Below are positions 10,464 through 21,754 of a stretch of 64,000 bases of DNA, piece after piece. Below the pieces are notes generated by a model that saw nothing but the letters and a program-made list of their open reading frames with translations, was not told where the DNA came from and did no database searches. Origin of the DNA: Chiridota heheva (lineage: Eukaryota > Echinodermata > Holothuroidea > Apodida > Chiridotidae); contig JAIGNY010000899.1 of assembly GCA_020152595.1 (NCBI GenBank), positions 2,501 through 66,500 of the forward strand, written 5' to 3'. Both the position numbers and the translations under genes were made by a program. How positions within the stretch are numbered: the stretch's first letter is position 1; each line of letters opens with the position of its first letter.

Positions 10464-12854
10464 CAGGGCTTCTCAACCTTTTTTACTCCACCGCCCACCT
10501 TTTACATTCTTTTTGTAAATAAGAAGCTTTTCGCCCACAAAAATAAACCTGAACTGAAATAAAGTTTACTTACTTTTAATGTGATCCTTGCGGTTGGTGC
10601 TGATTAACTAAAGAGTCGATGTTAGGTTTAATTTTTGTAAGAAACAAACGGAGGTCCCCTCTGTCTGATATTTTCAAGCAATTTCTCTCCTTTGTGAAAA
10701 TATGATTCACAACACTAAACCCACTTTCAACCAAGTATGAGGTAGGGAAAGCTATGAGTAGTGATGAAATTGTGTCCCAAAGATTTGGATAGAGCTGGGG
10801 CATTTTCTTGTTTTGCCAAAGTTGTAAGTATCCTCCTTCATTGAAATTTGCTTTCGATTCAGTATCGTATGTCAATTGCAATAGTTCTTCTTGGCAGGCG
10901 ACTTCAACATCATTCACGTCTGTGTTAAATGGCATTTCCATCCATCCAGCGACTTCAAGATCGAGGATATCTGCAAAGCGATTTTCCATGTCTTGTTGTA
11001 ATGTAGTAAGATGTTTGCTAAATATATCCAAGTCATCTTCTGTGAGCTCATTTTCTATTCCTGACAAGCCTGGGAACTGATGCAATTCATTTTGAGCGAC
11101 ATTTATTTTGAATAATTTGAGTTTGTCGATAAATAAACATACTACTTTTTTGCACTGAATAAGTGTCATAACTCTCCCTTGAAGATGCAAGTTCACCTCA
11201 TTCAACTTGGTGAATATGTCTGCCAAGTAAACGACATGATTCTTTATTTCTCTTACTTGATGGCACAACCTAATTTCATTTTCACTCTCCAAAAACTGCA
11301 ACACAGTCTCATATAACTCGACAAAACGTATCAAGCATTGACCTTCGAAGCCACCAACTGCAGTATGCAGTAATAGTCTAACATGTTCTTCATCAGAATC
11401 CTGACATAATTGCGAAACAATCGATCATTTTTAGCATTTGCTTTTATCTTGTTAATTGCATTTACAGCAATATTCAATGATGAGTGCAGACTTGGACTCA
11501 AATTTTTGCAACAAGATGTTGTCTATGAATTATGCAATGAATACATCGAATAGTAGGGACTTCTCCTTTCAAGAATGCTATAAAGCCGCGATATCGACCA
11601 ACCATGGAAGGAGCCCATCTGTCGCGCAGGCGATGATGTTTGTAAGTGGGATGTTATTCTTATCAAGTATGTTTTCACAGTTGCAAAAATTGATGCTCCT
11701 TTTGTATCTGCAATAAGCTTATCAGCAAAAGCATCTCCTCCTGAAGTGTATTGCTATCATCAAAATACCGGACATAGGCCATTAGCAATGCATCATTGTC
11801 AGTAATTGTTGATTCATCTATTTGCAAAGAAAATGTCTTTGTTCAAGTGTAGTTATCAAGGTCTTTTCAACATCACAGGCCATTTCATCAATGCGTCTCC
11901 TTACTGTGTCATTACTAAGTGGTAAATTTTTAGGACGTTTCCTGGGTCCTGATGCATCATCGTTGAGATCAGTTCTTGAAAGCATGGAATTAATAACTTT
12001 TCACCAATAGTGTGTGCACAGCCACTTTTAGCAATGAGTTCTGAAATACGGTAACTAGCAATGAGTCCATCTGTATTCTTTTGAGTGTGCCTTTGAAACA
12101 TAGAGGTTACGGTTGTATGCGTTGTTTGAATTTTTCAGCAATATCTTGAAAAAATTCTATAGGCTTGTCTTTCTTTTCTGAAATTTTTGTACGAAGATGT
12201 TCTGCCAATCTAGACGGCTTCATTGCCTCATTTGAAAAAGATTTGTGGCATAACAAACACATTGGCATCAACTTATCTGCAGACGATTCAATAAAACCAT
12301 ATGCCAAGTAATCTTTTGAATACAAACGGGAATACTTTTCTTTGGTCCCATTGTTTGAATATTACAGGGTTAATTCAAATTGTAAAATAACACAAGCTAA
12401 TTAAATAAGCAGCACTTATTTAATGAGACAAAATAACAACTTCAACTGAACTTTGGAGCAGCGGGAGGAGAAACAGCAAAGCACCTTCTCCTAGTAAGAT
12501 AACGTGATAACTGAGTGTGTTGAGCTACTACGACTCTGTCTTTCGATCATACGGAACTAAACACATACTTAACGAGTACAAACGGTTACTCAACACGTTT
12601 GTTTTGATTTGCTCTTTGTGTAAGCTTAATTATTGAGTGTACCGAATTCGGTACTGACCTTGTTTGTTTGACTGACCTTGAGTTATGGCGCCAACCTTAT
12701 TTTTGAAGGCTGATCGCTATGTAGAAATAAAAATAGATATACATGCTTAGTCCTTTGGGAGTAATGCAGTATTGTAAGACTAAAGTGCATACCGCCCACC
12801 TAATTTTACAAAACGCCCAGAGGTGGGCGCTACCGCCCAGGTTGAGAAGCCCTG
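10464..12854 (-). mobile_element. hAT transposon 1, complete ends
   Basis: The 2,391-bp element has terminal inverted repeats beginning CAGGGCTTCTCAACCT at 10464; the right end is the complement, ending at 12854. Perfect 8-bp target duplications ATCTAAAG lie at 10456-10463 and 12855-12862, the size expected for hAT. It sits inside the coding sequence of the giant FEN-like/CXC protein and interrupts the segment between GCSVAL and DEAHEM. The transposase lies on the minus strand and is broken. Sharp ends and an exact TSD suggest it is younger than its host sequence. Confidence 0.97.
10576..12351 (-). pseudogene. hAT transposase (ZBED5/FAM200-like), broken
   Basis: Starting at an ATG at 12351, the frame gives a BED-type zinc finger (MCLLCHKSFSNEAMKPSRLA then EHLR) near 12260. 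A region at 12101-11901 follows (SELIAKSGCAHTIGEKLL). The catalytic core lies around 11700-11340, where the minus strand reads ACATDGAPSMVGRYRGF and HCIIHRQHLVAKN. The 252-residue C-terminal block at 11334-10576 is intact and ends in the hATC domain (FPTSYLVESGFSVVNHIFTK then RGDLRLFLTKIKP). Frameshifts and stops lie between 12107 and 11340. The overall order matches ZBED5-like hAT transposases, which excise and reinsert via a double-strand hairpin mechanism. Confidence 0.9.
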
Positions 12855-12862
12855 ATCTAAAG

Positions 12863-14713
12863 CAACAGAGCACCCAGCTTGGCCAGTTAAGTTAACAGTA
12901 AACCCACCATTGTGAAAATGTTGTACATCATCGTTTGGAAACTGTTTTAGATAGGCCATGTGGAAAGGAACAAGATTCAAATAAATATGGCGATCAAGGG
13001 CATGAAACATTGGGGCCACCATTCTTATTGAAGCATTTCGTAGATCAAATTGATGAAATCTGATGGCAGTGAACAAACTGACATAGTGGAACATGTCTCG
13101 ATGAATAAACTGATGCCAAAATAGTGATGTTGCATCAGTATTTCCAATGTTCTCAAAGAAGGGCAGAAATTCAAATGAATGAACTTTCTTTGCAAGAGAA
13201 AGAAGATTTTGTGAAAAATGGAAAGTTTTGCTACCATGTTCAGAGAGTATTTGTTTGATAGCCTGGTGTAATTTTGTAAAACTCAGTTTCGCACCATCAC
13301 CAAGTTTGCCTTCAATGAAAAAAGCAATTTGATGTCTGTAAAATGCTTCCCAAGCCTGCAATAAAAAAAATATGGGTTTTTCTGAAACTTGATGCACTAG
13401 AAACTGCTGTTAAAGTAGCCCCTTTGTGATATAGTGACAATAGATGTTTTAAACCAGCATCAAGGTAAATTTTCATAATTGGGGCTTGACGGTTTTTTAA
13501 CAAATGCCATTCTCCCAAATATGGCAGAAGCCAATCCAAATCTTGGCCATATACCCTCTTAGCATCTAACATATATTCATACGTTTTTGCATCCCCAGCA
13601 GCAACAAGATGATTTATCAAATTTCCAACAGAATGCTTTTCATAGAGAATGTCAAGAGAGTGGCGTATGGTTTCAGCATTGTCAGCCGGTTCACCAAGTA
13701 TGCATGTGTAATGCACAGCTGACTTTTCTGGAGAGGAAGGTGATATCTCTGACAATGCTGTTTTCAGATCTGGAAGGGAAAAATTGAAGTTTTCATTGCT
13801 TGCATACTTGTTTTGCTGTCATATACAGAAAAACTTTGTTTGCCAAATCAAGCAATGACGTCTTCTCCTTCTCTGAAAGAGAAAATGATTCAGGAAATAA
13901 GGAGTCAAAACAATGTCGTTGTGTTGATACAGGCTGGTTGACTCCTGATGTAGATGCAAGGTGGTACTTTGTTAATACAGCACTGTCAATACTCCTAGCA
14001 CCAGCAGAGGAAGTAATTTCTGTTAGTGGAACCGTACCAGATCAACATTTTGTTGAAACAGGGAGAGGTTCCACAGCTTGTATGGAGGTTCCATGAAACC
14101 CCCTACTTTCCTGGTCACATTTGACAGCAGCATAACTGCTACTTCGATCGATGTTGTCAATAGATGCAACAGTGAAGCTATTAGAAAGAACAACAGGTTT
14201 GTTCTTAATTTCTTGTAAGGCTACATGAGTTTGGTAGCGTTGAAGGGTTGGCTTGCTGACAGTCACACCAAAGGCTGACAAATATTGGAAGCAAGATGAT
14301 GATGATGATGATGAAAACCTGTCCACAACATCTGATATGGCTATGTGCAATGGTGTAATTGCCTGATCATTTGCTGCATAAATAAGTGCCATACAAATGT
14401 ACAAACGTTTCAAAGTTTTCCTGTGGTGCACGTGAGAAGAAGAGTGCAACTGCAAGAGGAAGTGTTTGGACCAATCAAAATCACCCTTTACCAACATTTC
14501 AGAATTTTCTGCATCACTCAATGTGCTCTGCAGAACAAAATTCCACAAGAAAGGTGGTAATTTTGTTATTTCATCATGAACTTTAATTTGATCAATAGCA
14601 CTTTTTTTGTAGTCTGACTTTTGAAGTGCAGAAGCATATGGCAAAATTGTCCCATTTAAATCACTTGCAACAATTTTACAATCAAACCTTGGTCGGTTAG
14701 CACGTAGTTTACT
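12863..14713 (-). pseudogene. Giant protein: middle region
   Basis: Minus-strand frames at 14644-14042, 13755-13312 and 13397-12863 are successive parts of one protein joined by lesions. They contain VASIDNIDRSSSY followed by FHGTSIQAVEP, LLPYLGEWHLLKN, and KTHIFF then AWEAFYRHQIAFF. The run ends in NLTGQAGCSVAL, directly at the hAT insertion site. A GAT microsatellite near 14298 encodes a short Ser run. The frameshift near 13375 lies in an A-run. The region is mostly helical with few Cys, and I can assign no catalytic motif to it. Confidence 0.6.
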
Positions 14714-15769
14714 TTAAAGAGTATTGATTTCCTCTTGCAGTTGCCTCTTTTCCCTGTCAGCATAAAACAGGGTGGTATGAAAGCATGTTTGTACATCACA
14801 CCCAAAGCGTCTAATCAGGGTACCTAATCTGCGGCTATTGTTAATGTAGGAAATTATCAAACATTCCCCAATTGCAGTTTTCACCAAAGACAATAACTGA
14901 GGTTGGGTTTTCTTTTGGGGTACAACTTGGTGAGTAGAACCCTGGGTTGAGGAAATGGCATTGTCAAATGAAGAAGAATAAAAGTGATATAATGATTGAA
15001 GCAATACAGCTTTATCATCATGAAGGTCTTTAACAAGAGAAATAATAGTCTGAGCAAAAGCAAAATCTTCCACATCATCACATGAGGTGAGTTGAGCTGT
15101 ATGAAAAGGAGTAATTACAGAAGACAAGTGATCTTTTGAGGACCTTATGCTTGCTTCATATCCTCCCTTGTTACCGTACCTTGATACAGACTGATAGCAA
15201 GTATTACATAAGAGGTTATTTTCATTTATTTCCAAATCAGTCTGCTCAAGATGGTTCTTCACAAAATCATTTAAGACAGCCAAGTCTGTCAAAGTCCTTG
15301 TCTTGGTTTTGGTGCGTGAAGAACACAAGCTACATGTACAAACTTTGGAAGTCCTTTGGTTAGCCAATTTGCAATAGTGTGTGTGGCAGAGATATATATC
15401 TGATGGACTGCTACACAATTCAATTGCAGTTCCTTTACCAAGATTAAATCATTCTTGTAAATTTGATCTCTCCAATAATTTTGAGGTTTGGTGAATCTTT
15501 TCATCACTTTTACAATTTGGGATTTGACAGGAGTCTGTAAGTTTTCTTTTGGTGGTTGTAACCCTGTCCTGACTTACTTTTAATTTGCAGGCATAACAAA
15601 TACAGTCATTCTCAGCAATGTTGTTTTGCTTTAATAAAATAAGTGTTAAAGCATTTTTGGGGGTAGCTTGTGCAATGTGCCAATACCTTGGCTTATGCTC
15701 ACCACAAAATGCACAGGGACCACTTACTCTGCCTTCATGAAGAATTTGACAAAATGTTCTTTTTGGTGG
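14714..15769 (-). pseudogene. Giant protein: N-terminal Cys-rich regions
   Basis: Residues from about 15769 read CAFCGEHKPRYWHIAQATPK and later CICYACKLKVSQDR, a treble-clef-like C-x2-C plus C-x2-C arrangement. After an in-frame TGA at 15449 the same frame continues with CSSPSDIYLCHTHYCKLANQ, CTCSLC and LCNTCYQSVSRYG. That makes a second Cys/His cluster typical of metal-binding modules. The segment ends at an in-frame TAA at 14714, and the reading resumes at once in the same frame. These modules probably bind DNA or protein partners (inference). Confidence 0.65.
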
Positions 15770-15929
15770 CATAATGTTAAAATATTGGGTCAAAAATTAA
15801 AATTTTTCACATAGAAGATCGATGGAAAAAACAATGCTGCAAAAAAAACCTGCATTAATAATACTATATATCTGAAAATTTGAAACAGGACAAAATAGTT
15901 CAATGCAGTAAATGGCAATGACAAATGGG

Positions 15930-16140
15930 GAGGTGCATATGGTATAGATGTAGAGACTCAGCTTCAAGATGGTAAGGGCCATAGTTTGAGTCCCGGCCAG
16001 GACTACTTGCATTTGTGTCTACGAGCAAGACAATTAACTTTGTTTGCTTCAGTTAACTTGGCTGTAGAATAAGTACCAGCAATGCTGGAAAGCTAACCTG
16101 CAATAGACTTGCGTCCTAAATTGGGAATACAATTTCTATT
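15930..16140 (+). mobile_element. tRNA-derived SINE
   Basis: A B-box-like AGTTTGAGTCCCGGCC lies at 15982-15997, preceded by an A-box-like stretch near 15950. Downstream comes TGTCTACGAGCAAGACAATT and then AACCTGCAATAGACTTGCGT, a body and tail I recognise from SINEs widespread in marine metazoans. These have an RNA polymerase III promoter and depend on a partner LINE for movement. The 3' end is fuzzy and no clear target duplication was found. Confidence 0.55.
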
Positions 16141-17228
16141 CGATCAATGTTACATAAACCATATTTATAAGAACCGGCCCTATGCCATAAATGGCTTGAA
16201 TGAATTCAGCTCAGCTGCCTTTACTGCAGTAGTAAATGGCAGTAAGGCAAAATCAACAAAGATAAAATTAAAAATGATAACCCATGCTGCAAAACAAAAA
16301 GGACTGAATATTTTCCACCCAAAATACTTAAATGTAGTAAATGCGATTATAGCAAAGGAAACATCAACAACAAAGACAAAAGGTGATACAGCGTCATCCT
16401 TCCAACACGAACACAGGAGAAGGTACAGCCAGGCTTGGCCTAACGTAGATAATAAAATTTAACAGTATTTTGCATGATGAAATCTCATCATGTTTACTTT
16501 TAGTATTAACAGATTTTACTCTAGGCTACGGATTTAAAAGGCCAGAGCCTATATTATATTAAAACTGAGTAAAAAGGCTAGACTTGACTTAAGCCATGGT
16601 GTTGTGTGACTGACCAGTCAAAATGTTTTGAATGTGAAGTACTAGACCCAATTTGTATTGAGTAAACGTTAAGCTAAACAAAACAAACAGACAGTACCAA
16701 TAGTACAGTTACCATTGCTAGGCCAAACTCATATGTGGCCTATGACTAAATTTAACATAGGCCTACAACTTACAATGTTAAGTTAACACACAAGAAAAAA
16801 GTAGGCCTAATGTTATCCTGTCCCCACTTAAGTACATACAAGCCTAACAATAGGACACCCCGGAAGCTTAACTAAAGCCAAAAAATTATCGATCTATTTT
16901 TCACACTTTTTCTAGATGAACCCAAATTATATTACATTGTGAGGTAGAATATTATCTAAAATCATTATATATTGCATCAATTTATTCAAAAAACGTCTAA
17001 TACGGGAGCCTTACAGATGTAAAAGTGGCTACAATATTTACCTTGATTGCTCGATTTTTGTCACCAGTGAAGAGGAAAGATCTGGTTAAATCTTGCACAG
17101 AATACGCTGACTAGGTCTTATCACTTTGTGAATATGGAGTTTTAACCTTTTTTGGTAATACTATAACCAAATTTGGTATAATTTGCATCATTTTCTAAAC
17201 AAAATGCAAATAATAAAATAAAACTGAC
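16141..17228. other. No assigned gene
   Basis: A 117-residue open frame lies at 16109-16462 on the plus strand, but it begins inside the SINE tail and resembles no family I know. TAGGCCTA-type words occur several times (16758, 16802). A donor-like CAAG/GTAAAT on the minus strand lies near 17040. Nothing else is supportable. Confidence 0.4.
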
Positions 17229-17388
17229 CAATCGTTCGTTGATGATTTTCGCTTGTAAACACGTACTGTTTAGCTCGCTTCTGGGTGAGGTCGACGTTGT
17301 TGAAAGTTACTAATAACGGTCGTATATTGAGGTCAGACTCCGTACTGCATGGTGAAAACAATCTTGAAGTTACTTGTTGATGCAGTTT
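17229..17388 (-). other. Possible internal exon
   Basis: On the minus strand a strong acceptor (pyrimidine-rich ACTTTTTCTTTTCAG) ends near 17389. It is followed by about 160 bases open in one frame (LHQQVTSRLFSPCSTESDLN, later VDLTQKRAKQYVFTSENHQR) and a GTCAGT donor. I do not recognise the peptide. The phase does not match a direct splice from the PHD exon at 18494-18757, so linking the two would need another exon. Low confidence. Confidence 0.3.
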
Positions 17389-17389
17389 C

Positions 17390-18493
17390 TGAAAAGAAAA
17401 AGTTAAAAAAAAAGTGATAATCATGAAATTTTGAATTTTCTAAGCAAGGTTCAAGTTCAATCTTGCAGCTACACCAGATCAAAGTTTGTTGGTTTACATG
17501 TGAATTCTAAATAATTTCAGATAGTACAAAGAATATAATTGTGTAACAAAACAAGAATGATGAAAATTTATTGTTTGGCATGTCTTCCTAATATAACTTT
17601 CCAGAGAAAAATATTTAAATTATTTACAACTCTAAATTACATCATGGAGCCATTATTTGAAAATCTGTTAATAGCTGCATGATCCTATCAATGAATTGTT
17701 GCTCTTATTTTTGCATCAAACCAAAAGTTGATAAAACAGAAACAAGAGGTCCAAATTTAGGGTGCTAATGTAAAACTTGCAAAAATGTCTTAATACAGTT
17801 AAAACCCTGAAAAATTGTTTTCATACATTGATGAATGAAATGTGATTTTTAATCAGTTAACTTCCACAACTGTAATACTTAAAACTTATAGGAAACACCA
17901 ATGTTTTGATTAAGCAATTTGTAAATAATAAATAAAAATTTCAACTTGTTTTTCATAATAATAGTGGAGTTGGGAAGATATAGAATAATATTGAAGTGAA
18001 TGGAATTAATATCATGCTGTTATGGATAAGTACTATAAAATTATTATAACCTATGCGTAACGTTACTGGTCATATAGTAATACTAAAATAATAAGACATT
18101 TTAACGATTGATTCTGTTTCAATTTAAAAAGAAAAACAACAGAAAGAAGTTAAAAATCATGTTAGCGACTTGAACATAATGAAAAATTATTAGTAATAAC
18201 TCAACATTATTATCATCCATGAAACTGGACATTGGCCTAGTTTTGGCAGGCTGGGCAAATATTTAAGCATGCAGGAAAACAGTAACAAATATAAATCATT
18301 TCCAAAAATGTTATTTAATGCAAACAAGCTACATATTTCTTATTGGTGATTTTTAAAGACATAAGTTACAGCACTAGTCTAGGTCGATTTCACTCAGTTG
18401 TTTTCCATACAGTTTTAAAGGAAAACATTAAAATTTACAAAATAAAGAAGAAAACGAACGTGAAACATCATGCATTTATGCCTAAGTATATAT
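17390..18493. other. No gene seen
   Basis: AT-rich sequence with no convincing open frame, terminus or repeat. The plus-strand frame at 18343-18735 is mostly the antisense shadow of the PHD exon. Confidence 0.45.
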
Positions 18494-18757
18494 TCAAAAT
18501 GAATCCAGAATTTTACCGGTCGTTTCAATATTGTCTGACTGATTGCATTGGTCACAAAACCAACTCTCGTAACCCTCCTCCAAATCTAACGTTACACATC
18601 CAGTGTGAAACCACCCTTTTTCACAATTTGGCCCTTCGCAATAAACTAAATCGTCCGTTTTTTCGGATATATTACAAATACAAATTTCCCAGTTGTTCAC
18701 TTCCTCATCTGATTCCGCTGGCAAATTTACATTAGCAATGGCGCTGACTTCTGCCAT
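18494..18757 (-). CDS. PHD-finger first exon
   Basis: From an ATG at 18757 the minus strand encodes an acidic leader, then WEICICNISEKTDDLVYCEG, PNCEKGWFHTGC and ESWFCDQCN. The pattern C-x-C-x8-C-x4-C-x4-H-x2-C-x-n-C-x2-C fits a PHD finger, a zinc-binding reader of histone tails. A donor-like site (GACCG/GTAAAA) follows the finger, so this is probably a first exon with a short read-through to a stop at 18494. It could belong to a host chromatin gene or to a TE that carries a PHD finger. The downstream partner exon was not found. All zinc ligands appear to be present. Confidence 0.5.
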   Translation of the reverse strand: MAEVSAIANVNLPAESDEEVNNWEICICNISEKTDDLVYCEGPNCEKGWFHTGCVTLDLEEGYESWFCDQCNQSDNIETTGKILDSF

Positions 18758-18759
18758 TT

Positions 18760-19563
18760 TATGTAAACTACTTGAATGGCTCGAAAGTTTCTTTAATATT
18801 TGCTGGACGGAATGTATTCTATGAACGTAGGCTACTGCACATGGTATACTACTGCATGCATAGGGTCTATCCTATATGCAGTGTACTGTGTACGTAAACA
18901 CACAATGTAACCATAAAATCGCGAGTTTTGCAACGAGACTCGCTGTAGTATATTTGCCCTTGTGTTACGTAATACACGAACTTTGCGAGAAATCTCGCTT
19001 GCGGTCATAGCCTTGGGAGTTTACTTGCAATTAGGTGTGGTAATATAATAGTGGCGGAACCAATGATATCTTTAAAGATCTTCCTCTCCTTCTCAGTTAA
19101 TAGCTTCATGATCCAACGTCAACCAGAAACATTAAACGTTAGCCAGTAAACTAACTTTCTGATAAATAACCACATACCTCCACTAGGCCACTTAGACCTC
19201 CATTACTACTGGACCACGTGCTAATGCACTCCCAATTTAGGAGAGATTAAAGACAGCCACTATCACAGTCTGCTCGAAGCGAAATGGGCAACACCCTTAA
19301 GGATAAACTACCTGATAACGCAGCTGAAGCTTGTCTCTCTCCTAGAGAGCAAACATTCCCAGAGTAAACCCACACCCAGAAACGCACACCTACGCTAAAC
19401 TCTTATCTACCCTTTGGATCAGAACGCCTCAATCACGGAAATATTTCAGCAGGCCATCTGAATTTAAATGGCACCCATCTACTAAATACTTGGGAAGGTT
19501 AATTCCCTTCTGATGCACTAAAGACAATGAGCAGACCGAGGGTGTAACTGGGGCCAGTCTGTC
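18760..19563. other. No intact gene; possible LINE remainder
   Basis: This stretch lies immediately 3' of the L1-type ORF1 on the minus strand, where an ORF2 would be expected. I see no endonuclease or reverse-transcriptase motif. A short frame beginning MKLLTEKERKIFKD near 19110 is the only protein-like piece. Confidence 0.4.
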
Positions 19564-20501
19564 CTAGAGAGCAAGGTAAAGTCCAACCTCACTAATTCGT
19601 TCTTCGCTCCAACCTAACTTTTTCACGTCTTCACATGAATTGATAACCACTTTCTTTTGGTTACCTTTGTCGTCTATTACAATGCAACTAATCTTTCCGT
19701 CAATAGTCCAAACTTTTTGCATGTCTGGATCATTTTTAGGTTTGTGAACAATTTTGCTCCGCAGTTGGGTTAAATCGTTAGGAATGAAGATGTTCTTCAG
19801 AGTTGGATTCTGGCGAAGGTTTCTTTTAGCTTTCATTAGTTTAGTCTTATCAGTTCTTTTAACAAAGCGCACGATAACAGGTCTTGGTGTTTTCCCTTTT
19901 CCAAGCAATCTGTGGCAAACACTGATGTGCTCTACTTTCAAATCGACTTCAATACTATTTGCAAGCTCGACTACCTTCTTTGGGAGATCCTAATTATCAC
20001 TTCATCCATTCCATTCCAAAAATTTTAGCGTTCTCTTTGCGAGTGTATTGCTCCAGTTTCTCGTTCTCATTTTTAACAGTTCTCATTGCTTGCTTGAAAG
20101 CCTTCACTTCCTCATTGTGGATTCTCAGACGTTTAATATCCGACTTAAGTGTTTCTATGACAGCTGCTGAAGTTTTAGCGATAGCAGTCGTAACGGCAGT
20201 CATTATACTTGGCTGTATCGCCAACACAACACTGCTGATTATATCTGACAGGCCTGGAACATCATTGCGATCTGCAGTGTTTTCGCGTAACTGCTTAGCG
20301 GTGAAACCCCTTTGTCCAAAGGCATTGTTGACTACCTCCTGGACAACATCGTTAAGATTTTCAGGTAAGCATGAATCACTTAGTTCATCCTCCAAGATTA
20401 AAAAAACTATTCTCCATTTTACCCCCACAGTACTTTTTTGGCGCCGCAGGTCTTTCTGGGGTAGAACTTATCTCTACTCTTTTCGTACCACGTGAAGCCA
20501 T
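19564..20501 (-). pseudogene. L1-type LINE ORF1 protein, broken
   Basis: Starting from MASRGTKRVEISS at 20501, the minus strand encodes a helical coiled-coil region (ETLKSDIKRLRIHNEEVKAF, NENEKLEQYTRKEN). AKIFGM follows as the start of an RRM-like domain. A C-terminal domain comes next with HISVCHRLLGKGKTPRPVIV, RFVKRTDKTKLMKAKRNLR and VWTIDGKISCIVI. This coiled-coil, RRM, CTD order is that of L1-like ORF1p, an RNA-binding trimer chaperone for LINE RNA. Frameshifts lie near 20397 (T-run) and 19985. No ORF2 follows. The similarity is strong in order and motifs. Confidence 0.75.
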
Positions 20502-20935
20502 CTCTCTACTCAGTCTACGAAAGTACACCAGTGTGGGACCCCTTTAATGATTAGTCATACATTACACAGTATGTTCAGGGAAGTGTTATTTAGTTTTTGT
20601 GGAGTTTCCCTGAATTTTTAAAGGTTAAGTGTCCCACTTCAATTAAGATTTGAATATGAATTAGGGTTAGAAATGAATCACAAGGTTTGTGACTGTGCTT
20701 TTTAGTGACCTTGTCAGAACATACTCTCCTTCCTTGACAGCTTGTGACAAAAGACTGCCGACACAATTATACTTAAAACAGTTGGTTATACTTCACATTC
20801 AACATTTTTCATACACATGACATGCTATATTACAGAATGAATACACAAAACACAATGCCAACAAGCTAGTTAACAGGTTAATAAACCCTGAACATAATTA
20901 AGTGACTTGGTGAATACATATATTTACTCCACTAC
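20502..20935. other. BEL/Pao 3' flank, no gene
   Basis: This segment lies just beyond the end of the BEL/Pao polyprotein on the minus strand, so it could hold untranslated sequence or a decayed LTR. No matching second LTR was found in the window, so no LTR is called. Confidence 0.35.
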
Positions 20936-21424
20936 TTAAATAGGGCAAAGCTTAGTTATATTTCTTACCCAGTCCCCTTCCCTTGTTCGCACCTTTACCA
21001 CCTGTACGTGCCCATCGGGCCCTGTATAAACCTCAATTACCCTACCAAGCGGCCATTGACTACGGACTGTGTCCTTTTCCATCATTAACACTATATCATT
21101 AACCTTAAAATCCCTCTTTTGATCCTTCCACTTTCTTTGCTTCAAGGATGGTAACCATTCCCACAACCATCTGTTCCAAAAGTGTTGCATCAATTCTTAA
21201 ACGCGGCGCCACCTTTTTCTCAGACTGCCTCTAGTGCCATCTCTAACTTCCTCTGAAGAAAATCGTCCTCCCCCATGGAATCATGTAGGAAGTGGTTTGG
21301 AGGGGTTAAATCTTTTTGGGAAGTGGACATGCAAGTCAGTGGTCTGGAATTTATTATTCCTTCTGCACTCACAAATGATGAATGTAATTCTTTATCAGTA
21401 ATGTCAGCATTACCTAAGATTGCA
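20936..21424 (-). pseudogene. BEL/Pao integrase end and DUF5641 domain
   Basis: Reading leftwards from the MITE, the frame gives ILGNADITDKELHSSFVSAE and GIINSRPLTC, typical of the integrase C-terminal part in Pao elements. After an in-frame stop near 21230 the frame changes. The segment at 21193-20936 then encodes FWNRWLWEWLPSLKQR and WPLGRVIEVYTGPDGHVQVV, the DUF5641 chromodomain-like tail. It ends VRNITKLCPI with a stop at 20936. Confidence 0.88.
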
Positions 21425-21426
21425 TA

Positions 21427-21752
21427 CCGTATTTTCTCTAATAAACGCCCCAGGGGCGTTGCATTTGGAAAACAGGGGGGCGTTTATTAGAGGGTAAAGT
21501 ATGAAGAAAGAAATGTAACTTACAAAAGAACGGCAATTCCTTTTAGGCCTATGTATGGTATTAGTTTCTTCATGCGATTTTTGTGTTTTTAGCATTATTG
21601 TGCATGGATTATTAATAGAATATACTCTTTACATATTTTCTTTTGGTTACGTTCGACTTACAGCCTTTTTAAGTCACATTCGGTAAGTTAAACGTACGTT
21701 CTTACATCCTGAAAGTATAAAAATGACGGGGGGGTTATTAGAGAAAATACGG
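21427..21752. mobile_element. TA-flanked MITE (mariner-like)
   Basis: A 326-bp element begins CCGTATTTTCTCTAATAA and ends with the inverted match TTATTAGAGAAAATACGG. It is flanked by TA on each side, as for Tc1/mariner-type insertion. Inside, CTCTAATAAACGCCCC (21436-21451) pairs perfectly with GGGGCGTTTATTAGAG (21477-21492), so the left end alone can fold into a hairpin. No coding sequence. It splits the BEL integrase. Confidence 0.85.
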
Positions 21753-21754
21753 TA

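Larger units (their letters stand above)
8082..15769 (-). pseudogene. Giant FEN-like/CXC protein, broken and hAT-split
   Basis: After removing the nested hAT, about 5.3 kb of minus-strand sequence encodes one protein of roughly 1,750 residues, starting at MPPKRTFCQ near 15769. In order it carries two Cys/His-rich N-terminal regions (15.77-15.45 and 15.42-15.1 kb), a long helical middle part and a DEAHEM motif region. A nuclease-like region resembling FEN1/XPG enzymes follows (9.74-8.95 kb), then a tesmin/TSO1-like CXC domain (8.46-8.34 kb) and an acidic Ser-rich tail. I recognise the family as a multi-copy, uncharacterised TE-like protein common in invertebrate genomes. In-frame stops occur near 15449, 14714, 14042, 10318, 9485 and 9029. 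Frameshifts occur near 13810, 13375 and 8610. The copy is dead, but the domain order is readable end to end. Function is unknown; nuclease activity is inference from motifs. Confidence 0.75.

Noticed and set aside
14345..14586. Plus-strand frames within the giant protein
   Set aside because: They are antisense shadows of a family-typical minus-strand frame.
17229..18757. One spliced gene joining the PHD exon to the 17.2-17.4 kb exon
   Set aside because: The splice phases do not match for direct joining and the shifted frame meets a stop after about 18 codons.
20502..20935. LTR of the BEL/Pao element
   Set aside because: No second copy of the sequence was found near 27.7-30 kb, so LTR status cannot be supported.
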